Source: a virus. Taken from it: 29,808 nt of DNA. Both the position numbers and the translations under genes were made by a program. Within the stretch, counting starts at the first letter, position 1; every line of letters begins with the position of its first letter. Below the pieces are notes generated by a model. That model was not told the origin of the DNA. It saw nothing but the letters and a program-made list of their open reading frames with translations, and made no database searches. This document shows positions 22,235-29,808 of the stretch, one piece after another. The stretch lies in IMG/VR virus record IMGVR_UViG_3300032011_001365, positions 1 to 29,808 of that record; one strand, written 5' to 3'.

Positions 22235-23212
22235 ATGGATATAGACTCACTAGTAGAACAGGTGCATCGACTTGTCTTTGATAATTTACCAGTAAAGACA
22301 AGCAAAACACCTAGCGGCTGGACTACACTAAATTGTCCTATGTGCAGTGATACTAGAAAAAGAGGCGGCATTATTACTAGTGGTCCTAAGATATCATTTA
22401 ATTGTTTTAACTGCGGGTATAAAACAGGCTGGGCACCAAATCCTCACTTAGGCGGAAAGTTTAAAGAACTAGTTACAATACTAGGAGTAGATCAAACAGA
22501 ATTGCATAAAGTTCAAGTTGAACTACTGAAGTATGCAGAAATATTAGAACAAGAAGAAACAACAGATTATGTTTACACATTATCTCAATTTAAAACTGTC
22601 GACTTACCAGATTCTGCTATGTCAGTAGATGACTTATCTGCAGATCATCCAGTTAGACAGTATGCTATTGAAAGGGGACTATATGGTCTATATCCACTGC
22701 TATACTTAGATGAAAGTTTATACAAGCAGAGATTAGTAGTCCCATTTTCATATAATGGAGATCTTGTTGGCTGGACAGCAAGACATATAAATCCACCTAC
22801 AAAACAAACAGCAAAATATTTACATAACATGCAAACAGGATATGTTTTTAATATTGATAGATTTGCAGACAGTAAAAGAGAAGTTGTTATTGTTACTGAA
22901 GGAGTATTTGATGCAATATTAATAGATGGTGTATCTATACAAGGCAATAGTATAGGAGCAGAGCAGGCCCATTTAATAAGCAAACTAGGTCAACGTGTAA
23001 TACTATGTCCAGACAGAGATGATGCAGGTAAAGATCTCATAGAACAAGCATTAGCATTAGATTGGGAGATAAGTTTTCCTCCGTGGCATGCAGAAATTAA
23101 AGACGCCGCAGATGCCGTTTTAAAATATGGAAGGCTGGCCACAGTATCAAGTATCATTAATCATGCTACTAGCAACAAGATAAAAGCACGAGTGAGGGCA
23201 AAAATGTTATGA
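22235..23212 (+). CDS. 61: DNA primase gp61-like (DnaG type)
   Basis: 325 aa (T4 gp61 342 aa). An N-terminal zinc ribbon with CPMC (C34, C37) and CFNC (C57, C60) is followed by a linker and a TOPRIM catalytic domain with VIVTEGVFDAIL (218-229, E222) and ILCPDRDDAGKDL (256-268; D260 and D262). It makes RNA primers on the lagging strand with the gp41 helicase encoded two genes downstream. ATGA overlap couples it to an inserted SGNH gene. Confidence 0.92.
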   Translation: MDIDSLVEQVHRLVFDNLPVKTSKTPSGWTTLNCPMCSDTRKRGGIITSGPKISFNCFNCGYKTGWAPNPHLGGKFKELVTILGVDQTELHKVQVELLKYAEILEQEETTDYVYTLSQFKTVDLPDSAMSVDDLSADHPVRQYAIERGLYGLYPLLYLDESLYKQRLVVPFSYNGDLVGWTARHINPPTKQTAKYLHNMQTGYVFNIDRFADSKREVVIVTEGVFDAILIDGVSIQGNSIGAEQAHLISKLGQRVILCPDRDDAGKDLIEQALALDWEISFPPWHAEIKDAADAVLKYGRLATVSSIINHATSNKIKARVRAKML

Positions 23213-23925
23213 GAAACATTTATGTAAATGGTTGTAGTTTCTCAGAAGGCCATAAAGAACTTAGAGACCGAGACGGCAAACCATGGCCTGCATATTTTGA
23301 AGAAGACAATGTTATAAATGAATCATTGAATGGTGGGAGTTCTTTTAGATCATTGCGAATGTGTATGCAAACAATTTTTAATGAAATGCCTATAGATATT
23401 ATGATTTGTCAACTTTCATCTATGGACAGAGGTGAAGTATTTTTAAGGAGCAAGGAATTTGTAAGATGGCATGAGCCTATGTATATAGCATATATGCCAA
23501 CAAGATTTATTCACAGAGATCATCAATTGGAAGTTTTAAAAAGAGAAGGGTTCAGTAAAAGAGGAGAAGATTATAGATACTTTAACCAAAAAGGAGAGAC
23601 CATTGAAGACAAGTATTATCACAAATTAAAACTTTTTAATGACACAATGCTTACAAATACAAAAGACAAAGAATTACACATAATAGGATTGTGTAATAAT
23701 TTAAAACTTTTATGTGAAGCAAAAGGTATTAAGTTGCTTTTTACAGCAATGAGTGAGAAATGCATACCAAATGTTGAACACATTACACCATACTTTACAA
23801 AACCTATGAGTCATATTGTAGGAAAACAGGGTCCTCTTGTTGAAAGTGAAACAGATTTCCATCCAAACGAAGCAGGACATGAAAAAATTTATAGATATAT
23901 AATAAGTGAGTTAGAAAAATTATGA
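23209..23925 (+). CDS. SGNH/GDSL-hydrolase-fold protein 3
   Basis: 238 aa. Block I is NGCSFSEGH (S10), and block V TDFHPNEAGHEKI has the full D-x-H pair, so this is the most complete of the three SGNH proteins here. No signal peptide. It sits between primase and helicase with ATGA overlaps on both sides, so it is co-translated with the primosome genes and probably expressed early, unlike its two late relatives. Possible activities include ester or acyl hydrolysis of nucleotides, lipids or carbohydrates; the substrate is unknown. Confidence 0.65.
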   Translation: MRNIYVNGCSFSEGHKELRDRDGKPWPAYFEEDNVINESLNGGSSFRSLRMCMQTIFNEMPIDIMICQLSSMDRGEVFLRSKEFVRWHEPMYIAYMPTRFIHRDHQLEVLKREGFSKRGEDYRYFNQKGETIEDKYYHKLKLFNDTMLTNTKDKELHIIGLCNNLKLLCEAKGIKLLFTAMSEKCIPNVEHITPYFTKPMSHIVGKQGPLVESETDFHPNEAGHEKIYRYIISELEKL

Positions 23926-25304
23926 GCGATATAAAAAATTACAACGAAGAAACACAAGAACTGTTTTTAAGATTCTTATTAAGTGAGGCTGACTTGTTTG
24001 CAAGGTGTCAAAACATTGTAGAGCCTGAGTATTTTAATTTGAAATATAGATCAGCAGTTGAACTTTTTAAGAGCCATAGCGAAAAGCATAATTCAATTCC
24101 AACTCCAGAACAAGTAAGTGCGGTAGCAGGCATACAATTAGAACCAATACCTAATGTAACTGTTGATCATCACGATTGGTTTTTATCAGAGTTTGAAACT
24201 TTTTGCAGACATAAAGCATTAGAAAAAGCAATTATCGAAAGCACAGACTTGTTAGAAAATCAAGACTATGGAACAGTTGAAAATAAAATTAAAGATGCAA
24301 GTCAAGTAGGACTTGTAAAAGACTTAGGTTTAGAGTATTTTGAAAATCCAAAAGAGAGATTAGAATGGATTAAAAATCAAGCAGGTGCTGTTAGCACAGG
24401 CTGGAAAGGCATAGATCACAAACTGTATGGCGGACTAAACAGAGGAGAAATTACAATTTTTGCTGGTGGTTCTGGTGCAGGTAAAAGTTTATTCTTACAA
24501 AACTTTGCGGTTAATTGGGCACTTGCAGGACTTAATGTTGCTTATGTTAGTTTAGAACTTAGTGAACAGTTAATAAGTATGCGTCTCGATGCAATGGTTA
24601 GTGGATACAGCACTAAAGAAATAATGCGTAATATGGATGATGTTGACTTAAAGGTGCGTATGAAGGCCAAAGGTGCTGGTAGATTAAGGGTAAAGCAAAT
24701 GCCAAATGGTGTTAATGCTAACGATTTAAGAGTCTTTTTGAGAGAATATGAGATTGAAAGTGGCGAAAAAATAGATTGTTTGCTGGTTGATTATTTGGAT
24801 TTAATGATGCCTATCAGTGCAAAAGTTAGTGGTAGTGATCTGTTTATAAAAGACAAGTATGTATCAGAGGAGTTGCGTAACTTAGCAATGGAACGAGACT
24901 TACTAATGGTTACAGCATCGCAGTTGAACAGAGGTGCAGTAGAAGAAATAGAATTTGACCACCACCATATTGCAGGTGGTATTAGTAAGATACAAACAGC
25001 AGATAATGTTGTAGGTATATTTACAAGTAATGCTATGAGAGAACGTGGCAGATATCAAATACAGTTTATGAAAACACGTTCTAGTAGTGGTGTTGGTAGT
25101 AAAGTAGACTTAAAGTTCGACCCTGACACATTAAGAATAGAAGATTTAGAAGAAGGCGATGAAGATGCAATGACTATGTCCACAACAGGACTTGTTGATC
25201 AACTAAAACGTAATAATTCTATTAAAGCAGATGATGAAGAATCTAAAGGAACAATAGATCAAGCATTGAACATGCATGAGTTCTTAAAAAAGAATGACTT
25301 CTAA
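23922..25304 (+). CDS. 41: Replicative DNA helicase gp41-like (DnaB family)
   Basis: 460 aa (T4 gp41 475 aa). An N-terminal helical domain (1-130) is followed by the RecA-like motor: Walker A GGSGAGKSL (182-190), a VSLELSEQLISMR segment after it, Walker B CLLVDYLDLM (286-295) and an ATASQLNRGA-type motif III near residue 330. It is a hexameric 5'-3' helicase that unwinds the fork and recruits gp61. The start overlaps the SGNH gene's stop (ATGA). Confidence 0.95.
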   Translation: MSDIKNYNEETQELFLRFLLSEADLFARCQNIVEPEYFNLKYRSAVELFKSHSEKHNSIPTPEQVSAVAGIQLEPIPNVTVDHHDWFLSEFETFCRHKALEKAIIESTDLLENQDYGTVENKIKDASQVGLVKDLGLEYFENPKERLEWIKNQAGAVSTGWKGIDHKLYGGLNRGEITIFAGGSGAGKSLFLQNFAVNWALAGLNVAYVSLELSEQLISMRLDAMVSGYSTKEIMRNMDDVDLKVRMKAKGAGRLRVKQMPNGVNANDLRVFLREYEIESGEKIDCLLVDYLDLMMPISAKVSGSDLFIKDKYVSEELRNLAMERDLLMVTASQLNRGAVEEIEFDHHHIAGGISKIQTADNVVGIFTSNAMRERGRYQIQFMKTRSSSGVGSKVDLKFDPDTLRIEDLEEGDEDAMTMSTTGLVDQLKRNNSIKADDEESKGTIDQALNMHEFLKKNDF

Positions 25305-25307
25305 TGA

Positions 25308-25313
25308 TAAATA
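25308..25313 (+). promoter_or_regulatory. T4-late-type promoter box TAAATA before the right-end late block
   Basis: GATAAATA-GTAGT-A just after the helicase stop. The start would be near A25319, giving a roughly 25-nt leader that carries GGAGAG (25335-25340) before the GTG at 25344. Confidence 0.6.
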
Positions 25314-25343
25314 GTAGTAAAGCATAATACCGCTGGAGAGATT

Positions 25344-25613
25344 GTGGCTAAACATAGAAGCATATTAGAAGAATTAAATAAAATTTCCGTCGATAAGAGC
25401 AAGGATTACGTTGTGGAAAATCGTGCTGAGCATGTTATAGCAAGTGCAATCAATCTGCTAGAACAAGTTGATAGAAACTACTCACCAGAAGAAGCAAAAA
25501 ATTTAACTAATAGGCTTGTAAATAGTATCAAACATCGCGATCCTTCAAAATTTTCTAGAGGTATTAAAAAAATTATCAAAGAAAACTTGAAGGAGCAATC
25601 AAGTGAAGATTAA
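25344..25613 (+). CDS. Small conserved late protein
   Basis: 89 aa from a GTG start backed by GGAGAG. Basic and helical (RSILEELNKISVDKSKDYV; AEHVIASAINLLEQVDRNYS). I recall similar small proteins starting MAKHRSILEEL in marine T4-like phages, always as hypotheticals. It opens the right-hand late operon, overlaps the next gene by 11 nt and is probably a structural or assembly factor. Confidence 0.55.
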   Translation: MAKHRSILEELNKISVDKSKDYVVENRAEHVIASAINLLEQVDRNYSPEEAKNLTNRLVNSIKHRDPSKFSRGIKKIIKENLKEQSSED

Positions 25614-27792
25614 CCACTTAATAAGTGAGACAAAAGCACAAGGTGGTTACCCTATTCGAATTGAAAAAATCACTCCGGATGCCGGAAAGGCAAGAAAAGG
25701 TCAAAAAAATCAATACAAATATTTTTTTATTAAAAATGGTCAGCCAGTTGCAATAAGACGCGACCATGGTTTCTATAAACTAAACAGAGATGACCGAGAG
25801 AAATTACTAAGAAAAGATCCAACAGAAAAGAAAGTTCAAGGCCAATGGCAATATCCTAGAACATTATACACCGCTGTTCTAAATATAAATGGAAAAAACC
25901 CAAAAGACGGAACTGCTGTATTTGATTTAGAGACTTTTGGTTTCAAAGTAAACAACAGCATAGACAAATCACAAATTGGTCAACCTATTGTTGGACTTAC
26001 CGCAGACGAATTATGGAAACAGATTAATCCAAGGCTGGACAGCACAGGAACTGATGATGCATTCAAAAAGAAACAAGGTAGAGTATTCGGAAAGCAAGGA
26101 AAGATTGCTCAGTGGAAGGCAGGGCAAACTGGTAAGTATGGCGTAGCAACTCGTCAAGACCCTACAGCGAACACATTTGATAAACTTTTTGTATCAGGCG
26201 GGTTAGCGGCAATGGATAAAATGGGATTATTTGGTAATCCAAATGCAACAAAAAATATAGAACTAGACGGAGATATAAAAGCAGAATTAGATCTTATTAT
26301 ACAAGCAGGCCAAGGACAAATATTACATCAACTTTTAGGTGATTTACAAAATGTATTTGATAAAACACAAAAAGATATCCAAGGTTCTGCAGAATATCAG
26401 GCAATGAAAGATAAAGCACAACAAGATCCAACATACAAGGGAGAATCTATTGTTTACGAAGATGACTTAGGTGGCCCAGAAGCAGAAAGATTAGATCATG
26501 TAGCAAAAGAATTAGCATACAATGACGGTGTTGAATTTGATAGGTATAAAGATGAATACCTTAAAAGAGCATATGATTTATCACAAAAAGATGCAGATGA
26601 ATATAATAGCATTCTTTCAAGACCGCCTTCAATGCCAGGTGAAGAACCAGAGTATGGAGACCCTGGTTATGATAATCCAAACGATCCTAAAAAATCACAA
26701 GCATATCAAGATGCAATGGCACAAGGAACGCAACAAATTGCACAAATTTTTGGTAATATAGATAATATAATCAAACAAAGCAAAATAAAAGTTAATAATC
26801 CAGACCTTTTAAAAGGCATTGCTAAAAGCATTTTAAGTGCTGGACAACTTTTTCCTGCTTACAAATATATAGCAAAAGAGTTTCCTAAATATAACCAAGC
26901 GGCAATGGACCGTGCAACTTTAACTAAGAAAGACTATGAAACATGGGTGAACAAACTTAATCTATTTAAGGATTCAGAACCTGAAAAATACAGAGAATTA
27001 CTTCAACCATATGGTAATGCTATGCCTTCATTTCAAAAATGGAAGGCTCAACAAGGACCTAACATGCCAACAGATCCTAAAGGTGCATACTACAGTCCCA
27101 AAAAAGATTTAAGCAGAGTAGGAGATAGAAAACTATCAGCAAAAGATCCAGACAAAAACAAATATCAACCAACAGATGACCAATGGAAGGCTGAAATGCA
27201 AGTTAAAGTCCAATATGGAAGGGAAAAGGCCAAGGCAATGGCAGATCCTAAAAAAATGGGTAACGAATTTCCAGACTATAATAAATGGTTACAAATGAAA
27301 GGCTTAGGGCAAACTAAACAAAACAAAGACGGAACATTTTTTAAAGCAGATAATCCAAATTGGCAATCTCATTTAGGTGGCAATATGTTTATATCACATA
27401 AATTTATAGACCCTTCAACAAATCAGCCTATTAAAGTTGCAAAAGGAAAATTTCCTGAACTAGATAAGATAGTTAATCAGTTAGTTGATTTAAATCAACC
27501 TGAATTGTTAAACAAACATAGGAATAAAATAGTGCCAGGTGCATTTGTATTTCATATAGGTGGTAAAAACTCTGGAAAGCCAGGCGGAATGATCAAAGCA
27601 CAAATTAAAAATCCTGTAAAACCTGGTGACACTTCAGCAATGTTAGTTAGTAAGTTCAACAATAAAGGATATACAACACCTCTAAGTTCAATAAAACTAC
27701 AAATTGGAAATGCAGTTCCTAAAGGTTACAAACCTAGAACCCATAACAAAGGTGGACAAACAGCAACTAATCCAAACTTTGAATTGAAATAA
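25603..27792 (+). CDS. Large late protein with capsid-targeting-like N-terminus, unknown function
   Basis: 729 aa from a GTG start with AAGGAG eight bases upstream. The first residues MKINHLISET resemble T4 internal-head-protein capsid-targeting sequences (IPIII begins MKTYQEFIAEA), with I-S-E at 7-9 fitting the prohead protease pattern. The body is hydrophilic and Lys/Gln/Asn-rich, with mixed helical and loop regions. Two related segments (PSFQKWKAQQG...GAYYS near 465-490, and PDYNKWLQMKGLG...GTFFK near 560-590) look like an imperfect internal repeat. A basic C-terminal part (from about 650) contains VFHIGGKNSGKPGGMIKAQI. A capsid-internal or ejected protein is my inference. No enzymatic family recognised. 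Confidence 0.5.
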   Translation: MKINHLISETKAQGGYPIRIEKITPDAGKARKGQKNQYKYFFIKNGQPVAIRRDHGFYKLNRDDREKLLRKDPTEKKVQGQWQYPRTLYTAVLNINGKNPKDGTAVFDLETFGFKVNNSIDKSQIGQPIVGLTADELWKQINPRLDSTGTDDAFKKKQGRVFGKQGKIAQWKAGQTGKYGVATRQDPTANTFDKLFVSGGLAAMDKMGLFGNPNATKNIELDGDIKAELDLIIQAGQGQILHQLLGDLQNVFDKTQKDIQGSAEYQAMKDKAQQDPTYKGESIVYEDDLGGPEAERLDHVAKELAYNDGVEFDRYKDEYLKRAYDLSQKDADEYNSILSRPPSMPGEEPEYGDPGYDNPNDPKKSQAYQDAMAQGTQQIAQIFGNIDNIIKQSKIKVNNPDLLKGIAKSILSAGQLFPAYKYIAKEFPKYNQAAMDRATLTKKDYETWVNKLNLFKDSEPEKYRELLQPYGNAMPSFQKWKAQQGPNMPTDPKGAYYSPKKDLSRVGDRKLSAKDPDKNKYQPTDDQWKAEMQVKVQYGREKAKAMADPKKMGNEFPDYNKWLQMKGLGQTKQNKDGTFFKADNPNWQSHLGGNMFISHKFIDPSTNQPIKVAKGKFPELDKIVNQLVDLNQPELLNKHRNKIVPGAFVFHIGGKNSGKPGGMIKAQIKNPVKPGDTSAMLVSKFNNKGYTTPLSSIKLQIGNAVPKGYKPRTHNKGGQTATNPNFELK

Positions 27793-27793
27793 A

Positions 27794-29050
27794 ATGAGAT
27801 TAAATGAGATTGTAAAAAATTCTATTACAAATATTATCTGCGAAGCAGATGGTAAGAATACTCATTTGGAACACTTAGAAGATCATATATTTAATCAAGG
27901 ACACCAAGGAGCCAAAGAAGCAGTAGACTATCTATACAGTTTACATCAGATGCTTGAAGGAAATAGTGAGGCTCCAGTAAGCATGACAACTAAATGGGAC
28001 GGTGCACCAGCCATTGTAGCAGGTAAAGATCCTGAGACTGGCAAATTTTTTGTAGGAACCAAAGGTGTATTTGCACAAAAGCCAAAAATTAATTTTACAA
28101 ATAGAGATATAGAAGAAAATCATCCAGCAGAAGGATTGCAATCAAAGTTAAAGATAGCACTAAAGCATTTAAGTAAATTAAATTGGAATACAGTTGCACA
28201 AGGTGACATGTTATATACAAAAGAAGATTTAATGAATATTGGAATAGACGGTGAAAAGGTTATTGCATTTAAGCCTAACACACTTGTTTATACTGCACCA
28301 GTAGATTCAGACTTGGCAAAAGACATTTCAAGTGCTGAAATAGGCATAGTATGGCATACAGAATATCAAGGAGGTCCTACACTAGCAGATACTCAGGCTA
28401 AATTTGGTTTTGACAGTAGTGTATTAGGACAAACGTCAAGTGTTTGGCACAGAGATGCACTAATAAAAGATCTTAGTGGTATAATTACACTAAGCAAAGA
28501 AGAAAATGTAGATATTTTAAGTGCAATCACAGAAGCAAATAATTATCTCAATAGTATAGAACCAAGCACATTTAAATGGTTGGATCAAGGTAATGATTTA
28601 ATAGGCAAAGATTTTTTACAACAGTTGAAAGCACATGTAAATAATAATATCAGAGCAGGAGCATTTGATGAACCAACTAAGTTTGCACAAGGATTCGTGC
28701 AAAAATACATAGACTTTATGCAAAAGAAAATAGATGGTTACAAGACGCAGAAAAAACAAGACGAAGCAAATGATAAATTAGTTCAAGGAGTCAAATTTAT
28801 CAGAGAAAATGCAAAACAAATAGTTGCAGTATATGACTTATATTTAAAAATCATAGAAGCAAAAATAAAACTTATAAAAAAATTAGAACAGATAAGACAA
28901 ATTCCAACATTCAAAGAAACAGAAAACGGTTATGAAGTAACTGGAGAGGAAGGATTTGTTGCAGTAGACAAAATAGGTAACGCAATTAAGTTAGTCGATA
29001 GATTAGAGTTTAGTAAACTTAATTTTGGAACAGGAGCACCTGGAAAATGA
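27794..29050 (+). CDS. Polynucleotide-ligase-like nucleotidyltransferase with capsid-targeting-like N-terminus
   Basis: 418 aa. It carries motifs of the covalent nucleotidyltransferase/RNA-ligase superfamily: motif I KWDG (67-70, K67 as possible adenylated Lys), then FFVGTKG, then QGDMLY (136-141, motif III-like), motif IV EGFV (386-389), and a motif V-like IKLVDRLEFSKLNF (398-411), which parallels T4 RNA ligase 2 (EGYV...IKCKNSKFSEK). About 315 residues separate motifs I and IV, more than in RNA ligase 2, and include a long helical, coiled-coil-prone insertion (about 300-370). The N-terminus MRLNEIVKN...IICEAD ends in I-C-E, fitting a capsid-targeting sequence and prohead protease cleavage. 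It follows the 729-aa gene by one base and overlaps the next gene (ATGA). I know similar proteins only as conserved hypotheticals. Confidence 0.5.
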   Translation: MRLNEIVKNSITNIICEADGKNTHLEHLEDHIFNQGHQGAKEAVDYLYSLHQMLEGNSEAPVSMTTKWDGAPAIVAGKDPETGKFFVGTKGVFAQKPKINFTNRDIEENHPAEGLQSKLKIALKHLSKLNWNTVAQGDMLYTKEDLMNIGIDGEKVIAFKPNTLVYTAPVDSDLAKDISSAEIGIVWHTEYQGGPTLADTQAKFGFDSSVLGQTSSVWHRDALIKDLSGIITLSKEENVDILSAITEANNYLNSIEPSTFKWLDQGNDLIGKDFLQQLKAHVNNNIRAGAFDEPTKFAQGFVQKYIDFMQKKIDGYKTQKKQDEANDKLVQGVKFIRENAKQIVAVYDLYLKIIEAKIKLIKKLEQIRQIPTFKETENGYEVTGEEGFVAVDKIGNAIKLVDRLEFSKLNFGTGAPGK

Positions 29051-29808
29051 ATGACATGACTACTGATGAAATGATAACATACTTAGAAAAGGCTATGAAA
29101 GAGAAGCATCATCCAGATTGGCTTGGATGGGTAAGACAAAATAAAGTTTTTAAATTAAAAACCATTCCTATAAACTCTGTAGCACCAGCAGATGGTTGGG
29201 AAGGAGATCAAAATAATATAGATAATATGGTTAAAAGTGATTTAAGTAATGCTCCTACTATTGTGGTTCATAAAGATGGCACTATGATTGATGGCAATCA
29301 TAGACATCAAGCATTAAAGAAACAAGGTGCTCAAACAGTTAAAGCCTATGTAGGCGAAAGTAAAATGGATTTAAAATTAGTAAATCAAGAAATATCTGAA
29401 GCAAGGTTATATAGAACAACCAACGGCTTTAAAAATCTTACTGGCAGAGACATTGCAGACCTACTTTATCTTCATACTTTGACATTATATATGATGTTAC
29501 AAGATGATGGTCTTGAAGATTATGCTGTAGGATATGCTAAACAAACTACCCAATATGGACATTTTACTTTGATGAGAACACATGCTACTGATCTTTACAT
29601 GTTAGCATACGCAGTAAAAAATCCAGATAACAGATATATAAGTTTTAAAAACAATCGTTCAAGTAGAAAGTTTTTAGAAAAATTAAATTTTGGCACAATG
29701 CCTACAAGACAGTTTCATTTCTTTATATCTAGAATAGGTAAACGTGGAGATAAAAGAAATGAGGCATTAAGTTTCTTTATGAGATTAGAACGACAGTTAA
29801 AAATTACA
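29047..29808 (+). CDS. ParB/sulfiredoxin-like domain protein (3' end outside the window)
   Basis: Open for 254 codons to the window edge with no stop. The ATG overlaps the upstream TGA (ATGA). The segment NAPTIVVHKDGTMIDGNHRH, then QALKKQGAQTVKAYV (about residues 68-102), matches the ParB/Srx-like core with D-G-x-H-R, a fold used by ParB CTPases, some nucleases and sulfiredoxin. An N-terminal helix (1-30) precedes it, and a helical domain with many Tyr, Arg and Lys follows. In this late operon, after the ligase-like gene, a DNA-handling role is plausible. The specific activity is not determined. Confidence 0.55.
   Translation, partial: MNDMTTDEMITYLEKAMKEKHHPDWLGWVRQNKVFKLKTIPINSVAPADGWEGDQNNIDNMVKSDLSNAPTIVVHKDGTMIDGNHRHQALKKQGAQTVKAYVGESKMDLKLVNQEISEARLYRTTNGFKNLTGRDIADLLYLHTLTLYMMLQDDGLEDYAVGYAKQTTQYGHFTLMRTHATDLYMLAYAVKNPDNRYISFKNNRSSRKFLEKLNFGTMPTRQFHFFISRIGKRGDKRNEALSFFMRLERQLKIT

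Noticed and set aside
22645-22983. Minus-strand 112-codon ORF inside primase
   Set aside because: Antisense to the TOPRIM-domain coding region; Cys/Ile/Leu-rich shadow with no recognisable pattern.
26522-26761. Plus-strand 79-codon ORF within the 729-aa gene
   Set aside because: Shadow frame of a continuous larger gene, without a ribosome site of its own.
1-29808. tRNA genes, insertion sequences, integrase or attachment sites
   Set aside because: I looked for cloverleaf-like GC-rich segments, transposase motifs and terminal repeats by eye and found none. A tRNA scan would settle this.

Overview
The window reads as a contiguous piece of a T4-like (Straboviridae-type) myovirus genome. It is AT-rich, densely packed and almost entirely on one strand, with start/stop overlaps at most junctions. 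The gene set (gp16/gp17 terminase, gp32, UvsX, UvsY, UvsW, gp61 primase, gp41 helicase) and the many conserved-hypothetical families resemble marine T4-like phages of the cyanophage/pelagiphage kind. No photosynthesis genes are present. A Gram-negative host follows from the encoded TonB-dependent outer-membrane receptor. A SAR11-like alphaproteobacterial host fits the base composition, but the sequence does not prove it.

Layout. 1-7013: late packaging block with an SGNH-fold protein, small terminase, two acidic or CTS-bearing proteins, a second SGNH protein, large terminase and a conserved 421-aa protein. Five genes here start exactly 5 nt after a T4-late-type TAAATA box and lack a Shine-Dalgarno sequence. 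7014-7198: the largest intergenic region (185 bp), with a possible late box, a 16-bp palindrome, an AT hairpin, a sigma70-type promoter and a leader hairpin before gp32. 7199-14675: recombination block gp32-uvsX-(77 aa)-uvsY-glycosyltransferase-like gene-TonB-dependent receptor-uvsW. 14672-20995: metabolic and accessory block with two hypotheticals, a kinase/nucleotidyltransferase fusion, metK, apt, a 28-codon micro-ORF, a probable clamp-loader subunit, a zinc-finger protein, two tandem MazG-like pyrophosphohydrolases, and a 192-aa protein that looks like a condensed DnaE (Pol III alpha) catalytic core. 20979-21359: the only convincing minus-strand gene. 21399-22199: a late virion-type protein. 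22235-25304: primase, a third SGNH protein and replicative helicase. 25344-29808: late block with a small conserved protein, a 729-aa protein and a ligase-like protein that both carry T4 capsid-targeting-like N-termini, and a ParB/sulfiredoxin-like protein that runs off the end.

How it fits together. Consensus sigma70-type promoters precede gp32, the TonB receptor, uvsW and primase, so the host polymerase probably reads the replication/recombination genes and the receptor early. TAAATA boxes precede packaging and virion genes. MetK, Apt, the kinase/NMNAT-like fusion and the MazG pair all act on adenylate or nucleotide chemistry and suggest redirection of methionine, adenine and nucleotide pools during infection. 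The most unusual items are the DnaE-like mini-protein, the phage-encoded TonB-dependent receptor with its own promoter, the fixed-spacing leaderless promoter architecture, and the KWDG/EGFV ligase-like protein with a capsid-targeting-like N-terminus.
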